DNA from: Gryllotalpicola ginsengisoli DSM 22003
GTDB lineage: Bacteria; Actinomycetota; Actinomycetes; Actinomycetales; Microbacteriaceae
Reading direction: 5' to 3'
Length of the DNA stretch: 64,000 bases
Assembly (NCBI RefSeq): GCF_000419445.1
Contig: NZ_AULK01000001.1
Location: 682,001 to 746,000, forward strand
Within the stretch, counting starts at the first letter, position 1. Each line of letters opens with the position of its first letter. Under the pieces are notes generated by a model. The model saw only the letters and a list, made by a program, of their open reading frames with translations, made no database searches and was not told the DNA's origin. Positions 1 to 7,955 of the stretch are shown piece after piece. Both the position numbers and the translations under genes were made by a program.

Positions 1-232
1 GGAACGACATCGACACCGCCAGCACGACCGAGGCGATCAGCGCCACGTCCGGCCCGACGCCCGAGATGATGGAGAACGAGATCACCTCGGGGATCAGCGC
101 GAGCGTGGTGACCATGCCGGCGAGCACTTCGGTCGTGATGAACGACGGATGCCTGAGCAGAGCCCGCATCGGAACCTGGCCCCGCTCGTCGCGTTCCGCG
201 TCGAGCGGCGAGGAGTGCAGTTTCGGCGGCAT
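1..232 (-). CDS. SulP-family anion permease, N-terminal part (cut by window edge)
   Basis: This is the first 77 or so residues of an inner-membrane sulfate/anion permease. The translated minus strand reads ALIPEVISFSIISGVGPDVA, the hallmark first membrane segment of SulP transporters, followed by a second hydrophobic stretch running off the window. The ATG at 232 gives a charged cytoplasmic N-terminus (MPPKLHSSPLDAERDERGQ). A second in-frame ATG at 169 would start just before the first membrane helix and is the main alternative. The STAS domain, if present, lies outside the window. The substrate cannot be assigned from this fragment. The gene runs in the same direction as the damaged SDR gene upstream of it. 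Confidence 0.8.
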   Translation of the reverse strand, partial: MPPKLHSSPLDAERDERGQVPMRALLRHPSFITTEVLAGMVTTLALIPEVISFSIISGVGPDVALIASVVLAVSMSF

Positions 233-286
233 CCGTCAAGCGTATCGACGGCGCGGTGGCCGTCTGCAGACCGGGCGCGGGCCCTG

Positions 287-769
287 CTACCGCTGTCGCG
301 TGTGGTCGGGCGACTCCAGCCAGTCGTCGAAGGTGATCGTGCCGCGGGGCGCGTCCGCGGTTCCGCGTAGCACGCCCGAGCGGGCGGCGCGCCAGTAGCG
401 GCCGGGCAGTGAGAGTTCGAGGATGCGGCGCCGGGCGAGCTTGCCCGCGTAATAGCCCGCGTCGACGCCGTCGATGCCCACGATCGACAGCGCGACGTGG
501 TGGCCGACGCCCGCCTGCCGTTCCGCGTCGCTGAGCGCGCGCGTGACCGTCTCGAAGAACCGGATGGACGGCTTCGCCGCGAGCGTGAGCACGCTGGTCA
601 CGTCGATGACGGCGTCCGCCCCGGTCATCGCCTCGCGCAGCCCGGTGCCGGCCGTCAGGTCGTGGCCGCTGCGCCTCGAGAGCGTGACGACCTGGTGGCC
701 TCGCGCGGCGGCCGCGGCCACGACGTGGCGGCCGACGGTTCCGGTGCCGCCGGCGATGACGAGCTTCAT
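287..769 (-). CDS. NAD(P)-binding SDR-type protein with internal deletion (probable decayed gene)
   Basis: The 160-residue product begins MKLVIAGGTGTVGRHVV, a Rossmann nucleotide-binding motif (GGTGTVG, residues 7-13) typical of NmrA/SDR-like NAD(P)H-binding proteins, and continues colinearly through HHVALSIVGID to YYAGK (106-110). In this family about 90 more residues with the substrate pocket would follow. Here, after KLARR, the sequence jumps to LPGRYWRAARSGVL...GTITFDDWLE, which resembles the usual C-terminal end of the same family. Full-length relatives are about 250 residues. The reading frame stays open, so I infer an in-frame internal deletion that leaves a probably inactive protein. 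The ATG at 769 is preferred over longer upstream starts because it begins at the first beta strand. Confidence 0.6.
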   Translation of the reverse strand: MKLVIAGGTGTVGRHVVAAAAARGHQVVTLSRRSGHDLTAGTGLREAMTGADAVIDVTSVLTLAAKPSIRFFETVTRALSDAERQAGVGHHVALSIVGIDGVDAGYYAGKLARRRILELSLPGRYWRAARSGVLRGTADAPRGTITFDDWLESPDHTRQR

Positions 770-934
770 CGGATGCTTCCCCCTTCGGTCGCGGGCACGG
801 GCCGTTGCGCGCGCAGTCGGCGGCGGCCGCAGGCCCTCGCGGGCACGGACGTCACGATCGGGCACGCCCCTGCCGCAGAAGCTACGCCCGATCGCACCGT
901 TTGCGCCCGCCGACGCGGTCGCCCCGGGCACGAG

Positions 935-965
935 AAAAGCCCGAGATCGCGAGGATCTCGGGCTT
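935..965 (-). terminator. Intrinsic terminator downstream of tRNA-Lys
   Basis: Minus-strand transcripts leaving the tRNA gene meet a perfect 10-bp stem (939-948 paired with 954-963, extended by flanking A-T pairs), a 5-nt loop and then a TTTT tract (935-938 read as complement). It lies 3 nt beyond the CCA end of the tRNA, which fits a dedicated terminator. Confidence 0.85.
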
Positions 966-967
966 CG

Positions 968-1043
968 TGGTGCGCCCCCAGGGACTTGAACCCTGAACCC
1001 ACTGATTAAGAGTCAGTTGCTCTGCCGATTGAGCTAGAGGCGC
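968..1043 (-). tRNA. tRNA-Lys (anticodon CUU)
   Basis: The minus strand folds into a complete cloverleaf. The acceptor stem GCGCCTC pairs with GGGGCGC, the discriminator is A and CCA is encoded. The anticodon loop CTCTTAA gives CTT, decoding AAG, the dominant Lys codon in such GC-rich genomes. The T arm contains GGTTCAAGTCC. An intrinsic terminator follows immediately. Confidence 0.96.
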
Positions 1044-1102
1044 GTTTCGCGGGCTTCCCGATCGGGAACCGCACGAGCATCAACCTTAGCATTCGCGAAA
1101 GG

Positions 1103-1906
1103 CTGGCCAAAATCAGCGGCGCACTCATCGACCCCGCCACAGGCGGCCGTGTCTTCGTCGGCACGTCGGGCTGGCGGTACGCGAGGTGGCGCGGCGACTA
1201 CTACCCCAAGGGCCTCCCCCAGCGCCTCGAACTCGAGCACCTCTCGCACCGCATGAACAGCGTCGAGATCAACGGCTCCTTCTACTCCCTGCAGCGCCCG
1301 ACCAGCTACGAGCGCTGGCGGGATGCGACCCCGCGCGACTTCACCTTCGCGGTCAAGGGCGGCCGCTACCTCACCCACATGGTCGCCCCCGAGCAGACCG
1401 CCGACGGCCTGCAGCGCTTCTGGGATTCCGGCGTGCTGCTGCTCGGCGCCAAGCTCGGCCCGATCCTGTGGCAGCTGCCCGAACGGCGCGGCTTCGAGGC
1501 CGAGCGCTTCGAAGCGTTCTGCGCCGCGCTGCCGCACACGGTGCAGCACCGCCGCATCCGGCATGCGATCGAGCCGAGGCATCCGTCGTTCTCGGCGCCC
1601 GAAGCACGCGCGATCCTGCGCAGGCACCGCATCGCGCTGGTGACATCGGATGGCGCGGGCCGCTGGCCCCTCTTCGACGAACCCACCGCGGGCTTCGTCT
1701 ACGTGCGCCTGCACGGGCCCGACGAGCTGTACCACGGCAGCTACTCGGGTCGCCCGATGCGGCGGTGGATCGACCGGGTGAGGCGCGCCGCGACCGCCGA
1801 CGGGGCGGGGCGCACCCCGCGGGACGCGTACGTCTACTTCGACAACGACGCCGACGGCCGGGCGCCGTTCGACGCCGAGGAGTTCGCCGATAGCCTGACG
1901 GGGTGA
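1103..1906 (+). CDS. DUF72 family protein (start codon unclear)
   Basis: The product carries the DUF72 signature from its N-terminus (VFVGTSGWRYARWRGDYYP, coded from 1151) through MNSVEINGSFYSLQ to the C-terminal YVYFDNDADGRAPFDA. DUF72 proteins are TIM-barrel-like; their reaction is unknown. The odd feature is the start. The first ATG (1253) lies about 35 codons inside the conserved domain, and back into the tRNA gene there is no in-frame ATG, GTG or TTG. The CTG at 1103 is used here as a provisional start; an ATT at 1091 is another choice. The stop overlaps the GTG start of the next gene by 4 nt, so the two are likely co-translated. Confidence 0.8.
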   Translation: MAKISGALIDPATGGRVFVGTSGWRYARWRGDYYPKGLPQRLELEHLSHRMNSVEINGSFYSLQRPTSYERWRDATPRDFTFAVKGGRYLTHMVAPEQTADGLQRFWDSGVLLLGAKLGPILWQLPERRGFEAERFEAFCAALPHTVQHRRIRHAIEPRHPSFSAPEARAILRRHRIALVTSDGAGRWPLFDEPTAGFVYVRLHGPDELYHGSYSGRPMRRWIDRVRRAATADGAGRTPRDAYVYFDNDADGRAPFDAEEFADSLTG

Positions 1907-2673
1907 GTGCCGACCTCGACTTCGCCCTGCGGCTCGCCGACGCCGCCGACGCCATCTCCTCCGCCCGCTTCCGCGCCAACGACCTGCGCATCGCGACGAA
2001 GGCCGACCGCTCGCACGTGACCGACGCCGACCAGGCCGTCGAGCGGGCGATCCGCGAGCTGATCGCCGCCGAGCACCCGCAGGACTCGATCTTCGGCGAG
2101 GAGTACGGCACCGAGGGCGAGAGCGACCGGCAGTGGATCGTCGACCCCATCGACGGCACCGCCAACTACCTGCGCGGCGTGCCGCTGTGGGGCACGCTGA
2201 TCGCGCTCGCGGTGGGCGGCGAGGTGGTGGCCGGGGTCGCCTCGATGCCGGCGATCGGCCAGCGCTGGTGGGCCGCCCGCGGCGAGGGCGCGTGGGCGAG
2301 CGACGGCGGCGAGCCCCGCCGGCTGCACGTCTCGACCGTCGCGGCGCTGGAGGAGTCATCCGTCAGTTTTCAGTCCATCCAGCAGTGGGACCAGGCCGGG
2401 CGCCTCGACCGGCTCATCGAGGTGAGCCGCGCGGTGTGGCGCGACCGGGCGTACGGCGACCTGTGGCCGTACACGCTCGTCGCCGAGGGGTACCTCGACG
2501 CGGTGAGCGAGTTCGGGGTGAAGGCCTACGACATCGCCCCGCTCGTCGTGCTCGTCGAAGAGGCCGGCGGCCGGTTCACCTCCGCCGACGGGGAGGCCGG
2601 GCCGTGGCACGGCAGTTCGCTCGCGAGCAACGGCGCCCTGCACGAGGAGCTGCTGTCGCGCATCCGCGCCTGA
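1903..2673 (+). CDS. hisN: Histidinol-phosphatase HisN-like / inositol monophosphatase family
   Basis: This 256-residue protein has the Mg2+-dependent phosphatase motifs of the inositol monophosphatase superfamily: GEEYG (residues 65-69), the metal-binding DPIDGT (81-86) and the late motif KAYDIAPLVVLVEEAGG. The opening LRLADAADAISSARFRANDL...TKADRSHVTDAD resembles actinobacterial HisN, which removes phosphate from L-histidinol phosphate in histidine biosynthesis. Inositol- or other sugar-phosphatase activity remains possible because no his genes are nearby. The GTG start at 1903 overlaps the preceding stop in a GTGA junction. Confidence 0.8.
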   Translation: MSADLDFALRLADAADAISSARFRANDLRIATKADRSHVTDADQAVERAIRELIAAEHPQDSIFGEEYGTEGESDRQWIVDPIDGTANYLRGVPLWGTLIALAVGGEVVAGVASMPAIGQRWWAARGEGAWASDGGEPRRLHVSTVAALEESSVSFQSIQQWDQAGRLDRLIEVSRAVWRDRAYGDLWPYTLVAEGYLDAVSEFGVKAYDIAPLVVLVEEAGGRFTSADGEAGPWHGSSLASNGALHEELLSRIRA

Positions 2674-2721
2674 ATCCGGCTGGCCGTCGCGGATGTCGGT
2701 GGTGGGCGCTAGCTTTCGGCC

Positions 2722-3693
2722 ATGACAGAACAGGCCGTCGTCGACTGGCTGCTCGACTCCGATCCCGTCCTGCGCTGGCAGGTCGAGCGCGACCTGGCAC
2801 GCGCGCCCGATCCGGTGTGGGGCGCGACCCGCGCGCGGGTGGCGACCGAGGGGTTCGGGGCACGGCTGCTCGCCCTGCAGGATCCCGACGGCCAGTGGGC
2901 CGGCGGCTCGTACTTCCCCGCCGACTTCGACTTCCACGGCCCCGAGGCGCAGCCGGGCGCAGGCCAGCCGTGGACGGCGACCACCTGGTCGTTGAACGCG
3001 CTGCGGGAATGGGGGCTCGACGCCGCCGTGCTCGGAGACACCGCCGAGCGGCTCGCCGAGAACAGCCGGTGGGACTACGACGGCTCCCCTTACTGGGCCG
3101 GCGAGGTCGACTGCTGCATCAACGCCTTCACCCTCGCCAACGGCGCCTGGCTCGGCGCCGACGTCACCGGCCTCGCCGACTGGTTCCTCGAGCACCGCAT
3201 GGCCGACGGCGGCTGGAACTGCGAGTGGGTCGACGGGTCGCAGGTGTCATCGTTCCACTCCACGCTCAACGCGCTGAAGGGGCTGCTCGCCTACGAGCAG
3301 CTGACGGGCGGCACGGATGCGCTGCGCGAGGCGCGCCTCGCCGGCGAGGAGTACCTCCTCGAGCGCCACCTCATCCGCCGCAAGAGCACCGGCGAGCCGG
3401 TGGCCGAGTGGGTGACCCAGTTCGCCTACCCGTTCCGCTGGCGCTACAACGTGCTCACCGCCGCCGACTACTTCCGTGCCGCGCGGCTGCACGACGGCGG
3501 AGCGCCCGACCCGCGCCTGGCCGACGCCATCGAGCTGATCCGGGCCCAGCGGCAGCCCGACGGCAGGTGGCTGCAGGGCCGGCCCCTCCCCGGCCGGGTC
3601 TGGTTCGACGTCGACGCTCCCGAGGGCGAGCCGTCGAAGTGGCTCACCTTCTACGCCTCCCGCGTGCTCGACTGGTGGGACGCGCAGGCGTGA
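2722..3693 (+). CDS. Squalene-cyclase/prenyltransferase-fold protein, function unknown
   Basis: The 323-residue soluble protein shows alpha/alpha-toroid repeats of the terpene cyclase/prenyltransferase type: LLALQDPDGQWAGG, HRMADGGWNCEW and LIRAQRQPDGRW are QW-like motifs spaced through the protein. It lacks the DXDD acid motif of squalene-hopene cyclase, so catalysis of polyprene cyclisation is unlikely. Short proteins of this kind occur in actinobacteria without known function. The ATG at 2722 begins MTEQAVVDWLLDSDP and lies about 50 nt after hisN. No partner gene points to a pathway. Confidence 0.65.
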   Translation: MTEQAVVDWLLDSDPVLRWQVERDLARAPDPVWGATRARVATEGFGARLLALQDPDGQWAGGSYFPADFDFHGPEAQPGAGQPWTATTWSLNALREWGLDAAVLGDTAERLAENSRWDYDGSPYWAGEVDCCINAFTLANGAWLGADVTGLADWFLEHRMADGGWNCEWVDGSQVSSFHSTLNALKGLLAYEQLTGGTDALREARLAGEEYLLERHLIRRKSTGEPVAEWVTQFAYPFRWRYNVLTAADYFRAARLHDGGAPDPRLADAIELIRAQRQPDGRWLQGRPLPGRVWFDVDAPEGEPSKWLTFYASRVLDWWDAQA

Positions 3694-3746
3694 CCGCAAC
3701 CGCGCGTAGCCGCTCAGCGGGAGCCGGTGCGGCCTGTCGGTTCCGG

Positions 3747-4334
3747 CTATCCGGAACCGCTCTGCGCCCCTGCCCCGGAACCGCTGTGCGCGCACCCCGC
3801 GCCGGCGGGCGCGATCTCGACATCGGCGCGCAACGCTGAACCGCCTCCCGATGCGACGATCGAGATGACCGTCTCCGGCCCTTCCGCGAAGTCGGGATAG
3901 TCGCCGGTCCACTTCCCGCTGATCGTCGACAGTTCGACGGCGCCCGAGGAGGTCAAGGAGCCGCTTCCGTCGAGCTGCAGCGCCCCGGGCTGCGCCTGCT
4001 GCAGCCAGGTCTGCAGCCGGGCCGGCGACTGGTCGTCGACCATCGCCCACTCGTGCTCGTCTACGAGGGGCGTGCACACCGGTTGCTCCGCCGGCCGGTC
4101 GAGCAGCGGATCCGGCGATCGGGTCACGACGCGCGCGCCGTCGGGAAGGACGATGGCGGCGAGCAGCTTCGCGGCGAGGGTCTGCGGCTCTGCCGAGGGG
4201 CCGGCGGACGGGCCATCCGATATCTCGATGTGATCGGGCGGCGGATCGCTCGCCGTCTGCCCGCACGCCGCGAGCGCCACGACCGCCGAAGCGGCAATGG
4301 CCGCCGCGCCGCCCCGGATGCGTCCCCCTCGCAT
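3747..4334 (-). CDS. Putative lipoprotein
   Basis: The 195-residue product starts with an Arg-rich N-region, a hydrophobic Ala-rich h-region and the lipobox LAAC (Cys at about residue 24), so it should be lipid-anchored on the outer face of the membrane. The mature part is acidic and Pro/Ser-rich near the anchor, then forms a small domain with DGARVVTRSPDP and a C-terminal HSGSGAGAQSGSG tail. Two further cysteines might pair. I do not recognise a family. It is transcribed away from the APC permease gene, and the 176-nt gap between their starts must carry both promoters. Confidence 0.7.
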   Translation of the reverse strand: MRGGRIRGGAAAIAASAVVALAACGQTASDPPPDHIEISDGPSAGPSAEPQTLAAKLLAAIVLPDGARVVTRSPDPLLDRPAEQPVCTPLVDEHEWAMVDDQSPARLQTWLQQAQPGALQLDGSGSLTSSGAVELSTISGKWTGDYPDFAEGPETVISIVASGGGSALRADVEIAPAGAGCAHSGSGAGAQSGSG

Positions 4335-4510
4335 GCTCGCAGGCTAGCGACGCGAGGTGCCGCCGCACAGCAACGGAGATCGATCGTGACACGCCGGTGA
4401 CCTGCGTCCCGGCCGCGGCGTGCCGGGGAAGATCTCCGTTCCTGAGCACGCGCGCCCCGCACGCCCCGCGGCTCCCCGACCCCGCACGGAGGGTGGGTAC
4501 CGTGGAAGGC

Positions 4511-6196
4511 ATGAGTGCCACCACGACGGCCGGTTCGTCCGCGCACGACGAAGACCGGCACCTCAAGCAGAGACTCGGCTACTGGTCGCTGGTCGCCACC
4601 GGCATCGGCAGCGTCATCGGGTCGGGCTGGCTGTTCTCGGCGATGTACGCCGCGCAGTCGGCCGGCCCCGCCTCGCTGATCGCCTGGGTGATCGGCGGCG
4701 CGGTGATGCTCTCCGTGGCGCTGGTCTTCGCCGAGCTGGGCATGGTCCACCCCGAGTCCGGCGGGCTCGTGCGGTACCCGCTGTACTCCAACGGCCGCCT
4801 GGCGGCGAGCATCGTGGGCTGGAGCATGTGGGTCACCTACATCGCGAACCCGCCCACGGAGGCGGCCGGCGTGGTGCAGTACGCCAGCTCGTACATCCCC
4901 GGCCTGTACCGCGGCGACGAGCTGACCTTCCTCGGCATCGTGATCGCCGTGGCGCTGATGGCGGTGTTCGTCGTCGTCAACTGGTTCGGCGTGCAGCTGT
5001 TCGCGCGCAGCAACAACATCGTCACCGCGGTCAAGGTGTGCATCCCGACCCTGTGCGTCGTGATGCTCGTGATCAGCGGATTCACCCACTCCGGCGGCGC
5101 CGGCGGCCCCGGCAACTTCGAGGCCGGCGGCGGCTTCGCCCCCTACGGCATCGGTGCGGCGCTCGGCACCATCGCCACGGCCGGCATGGTGTTCGCCTAC
5201 ACGGGATTCCGCAACATCGTCGAGCTGTCGGGCGAGGTGCGCAATCCGCGCCGCACCATCCCGGCATCCCTCGTCACCACGATCCTCGCCGCGATCGTGC
5301 TCTACCTGCTGCTGCAGACCGCGTTCATCTTCGCGGTGCCGCAGCACCTGCTCGGCAAGGGCTGGAGCGGCATCGACCTCGACTCGCCGTTCGCCCAGCT
5401 CGCGATGCTCGTCGGCATGACCTGGCTGTACTGGGTGCTCATCGCCGACTCGATGGTCTCCCCCTCGGGCTCGGGCATCGTGTTCACCGCGTCGAACGCG
5501 CGCAACATGTTCGGCCTGGCCAAGAACCGGTTCTTCCCCGCCTGGTTCGCGAAGGTCGATGAGCGCTCGGGCGTGCCACGCCGCGCGCTGGCGACGAACT
5601 TCCTCGTCGGCATCCTCTTCCTGCTCCCGCTGCCCAGCTGGCACGCCATCATCGGCGTCACGGGAACGCTGATCGCCTTCACCTTCTCCATCGGCTCGGT
5701 CTCGCTGGTCGCCTTCCGCCGCGCCGGCGTCTCGGCCGCGGCCGACCGGCTGCCGGGCATGAGTGTGATCGCGCCGTTCGCGTTCATCGTCAGCGCCCTG
5801 GTCATCTACTGGGTGCCGTGGGACGAGCTGGTGCTCACCATCCCGATCGTCGCCGTCGGGCTGGTCTGGTACGCGGTCACCTTCGCGGTGCAGCGGCACG
5901 GGGCCGGGGAGCTCACCGGCGGCATCTGGCTCGTCGTCTACCTCGCCGTGCTGTACGCCATGTCGGCGATCGGCGACTTCGGCGGCGCCGGGGTCATCAC
6001 CTCCCCGTGGGACTCGATCATCGTCGCCGTGATCGCGGCCGCCCTCTACGTCTGGGGCACCCAGTCGGGCGTCGCGTACCTGCGCCGCAACCCCGCCGTG
6101 ATCGAGGACATGCGTGAGCAGCGCCGCGCCCGCGGCCACGAGACGGCCCCGACGGATGCCTCGGGCCCCGGCGCTACGCCCTCACCCGTCGACTGA
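4511..6196 (+). CDS. APC-family amino-acid permease (possible aspartate/proton symporter type)
   Basis: The 561-residue protein has about 12 predicted membrane segments and the APC core. The first helix carries GYWSLVATGIGSVIGSGWLF, the glycine-rich substrate-binding bend, and helix 6 carries FAYTGFRNIVELSGEVRNP. These resemble YveA-like aspartate/proton symporters, but the substrate is inferred. The ATG at 4511 is chosen because GGAAGG lies 2-7 nt upstream and because the region before it is not conserved-looking. Its 3' end overlaps the convergent potC gene by 23 nt. Together with the Pot operon it suggests amino-acid and polyamine uptake. Confidence 0.85.
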   Translation: MSATTTAGSSAHDEDRHLKQRLGYWSLVATGIGSVIGSGWLFSAMYAAQSAGPASLIAWVIGGAVMLSVALVFAELGMVHPESGGLVRYPLYSNGRLAASIVGWSMWVTYIANPPTEAAGVVQYASSYIPGLYRGDELTFLGIVIAVALMAVFVVVNWFGVQLFARSNNIVTAVKVCIPTLCVVMLVISGFTHSGGAGGPGNFEAGGGFAPYGIGAALGTIATAGMVFAYTGFRNIVELSGEVRNPRRTIPASLVTTILAAIVLYLLLQTAFIFAVPQHLLGKGWSGIDLDSPFAQLAMLVGMTWLYWVLIADSMVSPSGSGIVFTASNARNMFGLAKNRFFPAWFAKVDERSGVPRRALATNFLVGILFLLPLPSWHAIIGVTGTLIAFTFSIGSVSLVAFRRAGVSAAADRLPGMSVIAPFAFIVSALVIYWVPWDELVLTIPIVAVGLVWYAVTFAVQRHGAGELTGGIWLVVYLAVLYAMSAIGDFGGAGVITSPWDSIIVAVIAAALYVWGTQSGVAYLRRNPAVIEDMREQRRARGHETAPTDASGPGATPSPVD

Positions 6197-7028
6197 GCGC
6201 GCCGTTGAGCAGCGCCAGCAGCAGCCCGACGACGAAGATGATCGTGCCCATGCACAGCACCTGCGGCGGCAGCCCGGTCTTCACCCCGTAGACGAACAGG
6301 GGGAACGTCGTGGCGCTGCCGGCGACGAACGAGGTGATCACGTAGTCGTCGATCGACATCGCGAGCGCCAGCATGAACGACGCCACGATGCCGGGCGTGA
6401 GGATCGGCAGCGTCACGCGGAAGAACGCGGACAGCGGGCTCGCGCCGAGGTCGGCGGCGGCCTCCTCCAGCGCGGTGCCGTTGCCCGACAGCCGGGCTCG
6501 CAGCGTGATCACCGCGTAGGCGACGTTGAAGGTGATGTGCACGAGCAGGATCGTGAGCACCCCGGTGTGCAGCCCGATGGAGAGGAAGAACGACAGCGCC
6601 GAGGCGCCCACCACGATCGACGGCGCGGCGATGTCGACGAACACAACGCCCGACAGCAGCGTGCGCCCGAGGAAGCGGTACCGCTCCAGCGCGAGCGCCA
6701 GCGGCACGGCGATGATCACCGAGATGACGCCCGAGAGCACGGCGATCACGATGGAGAGCAGGAAGGCCTGCCACAGCCCCGACAGGTCGGTCAGGTGGGC
6801 GTAGTAGCTCAGGGTGAACCCGTGCCACACGTAGCTCATGCGGTGGTTGGGGGCGACGTTGAAGCTGTAGACCACCATGGCGAGGATCGGCACGAGCATG
6901 ATCCCGACGACCACCCAGTAGATGATCGGCAGCAGGGGCCGCCGGCGGGCCCGCAGCCCGGCGGGCCGCACCCGCTCCGGGTCGACGCCCGCCTCGGCGA
7001 GCGCGAGCGACGAGGTCGCGGTCGTCAT
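6174..7028 (-). CDS. potC: Spermidine/putrescine ABC transporter permease PotC
   Basis: This is the second permease of a polyamine-type ABC importer (284 residues, about 6 membrane helices). After a 50-residue cytoplasmic N-terminus comes the usual PotC layout SYYAHLTDLSGLWQAFLLS, and the coupling-helix EAA motif reads EEAAADLGASPLSAFFRVTLP. SIDDYVITSFVAG is a typical PotC stretch. The start codon overlaps the end of potB by 4 nt (ATGA). It is last in the operon and its 3' end runs into the convergent APC permease gene. Confidence 0.9.
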   Translation of the reverse strand: MTTATSSLALAEAGVDPERVRPAGLRARRRPLLPIIYWVVVGIMLVPILAMVVYSFNVAPNHRMSYVWHGFTLSYYAHLTDLSGLWQAFLLSIVIAVLSGVISVIIAVPLALALERYRFLGRTLLSGVVFVDIAAPSIVVGASALSFFLSIGLHTGVLTILLVHITFNVAYAVITLRARLSGNGTALEEAAADLGASPLSAFFRVTLPILTPGIVASFMLALAMSIDDYVITSFVAGSATTFPLFVYGVKTGLPPQVLCMGTIIFVVGLLLALLNGALSRRVRA

Positions 7029-7942
7029 ACGAGGTCCTCGATGTTGTCGGTGCCGAACACGCGGGCGTAGGCGAACAGGATGATGCCGAGCGCGACCATG
7101 AGGATCGTCGACAGCGCGGCGGCCACGTTGTACTGCTGATTGGTCAGGTACGCGGTCTGGATGGCCTGCCCGATCACGGTCGTGCCGGTGCCGCCCATGA
7201 TCTGCGAGTTCACCGGGTCGCCGGCGCAGTCGATGAAGACCAGCAGGATGCCCGAGAAGATGCCCGCCCGGGACAGCGGCAGGGTGACGCGCAGGAACAC
7301 GCTGCGCCGGTGGCCGTACAGGTCGCGGGCCGCCTCGTGCAGACTCGGGTCGATGCGCTCGAGCGCCACGTAGATCGGCAGCACCATGAACGCCAGGTCG
7401 TTGTAGGTCATCGTGCCGATCACCGCGGCCGAGGTGCCGAGGATGTGGAAGTCGGCCGGCACGAACGGCAGCGCGTGCAGCGCCGAGATCACCGGCCCGT
7501 CGTTGCCGAGCAGGAACTTCCACATGTTGATGCGCAGCACGAACGAGACCAGGAACGAGATCATCACGAGCGACAGCAGCGGCGTCTTCCACCGCTGCGA
7601 GACGCGGAACGCGATGAAGTACGCCATCGGGTAGCCGATCACGATGGTCAGCACCGTCGCGGTGGCGCCGTAGAACAGCGCCCGCCCGAGGAAGAGCAGG
7701 TACGGCACGTTCCCGCCGGCGATCACGTCGCGGTAGATCGCCCAGTTCCAGGTCAGGGCGTAGCCCTGCTCCGGGTTGCCGGTCATCAGCGAGACGAGCA
7801 GCCCGGAGATGAGCGGCACCAGGAACAGCACGACGAGCCACGCCGCGCCGACGAACGCGAGCAGGTACGGCGCGGCGCGGCGCGAGGCCGACGCGCCGCC
7901 CCGGCCCGCGACGGGGATGGCTGAGGTGTCGACGGTCGTCAT
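7025..7942 (-). CDS. potB: Spermidine/putrescine ABC transporter permease PotB
   Basis: The 305-residue membrane protein is the first permease of the importer. It has a long N-terminal loop, about 6 helices, and the EAA motif HEAARDLYGHRRSVFLRVTLPLSRAG that docks on the ATPase. YLLFLGRALFYGATATVLTIVIGYPMAYF is typical PotB. The gene lies 13 nt after potD and overlaps potC, so the four genes form one transcription unit on the minus strand. Confidence 0.9.
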   Translation of the reverse strand: MTTVDTSAIPVAGRGGASASRRAAPYLLAFVGAAWLVVLFLVPLISGLLVSLMTGNPEQGYALTWNWAIYRDVIAGGNVPYLLFLGRALFYGATATVLTIVIGYPMAYFIAFRVSQRWKTPLLSLVMISFLVSFVLRINMWKFLLGNDGPVISALHALPFVPADFHILGTSAAVIGTMTYNDLAFMVLPIYVALERIDPSLHEAARDLYGHRRSVFLRVTLPLSRAGIFSGILLVFIDCAGDPVNSQIMGGTGTTVIGQAIQTAYLTNQQYNVAAALSTILMVALGIILFAYARVFGTDNIEDLV

Positions 7943-7955
7943 GGGCGAGCGGATG

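Noticed and set aside
4420-5562. Long Arg/His-rich frame inside the APC permease gene
   Set aside because: It is a shadow in a second frame of a clearly coding gene, with no recognisable domain; many similar frames in the window were dropped for the same reason.
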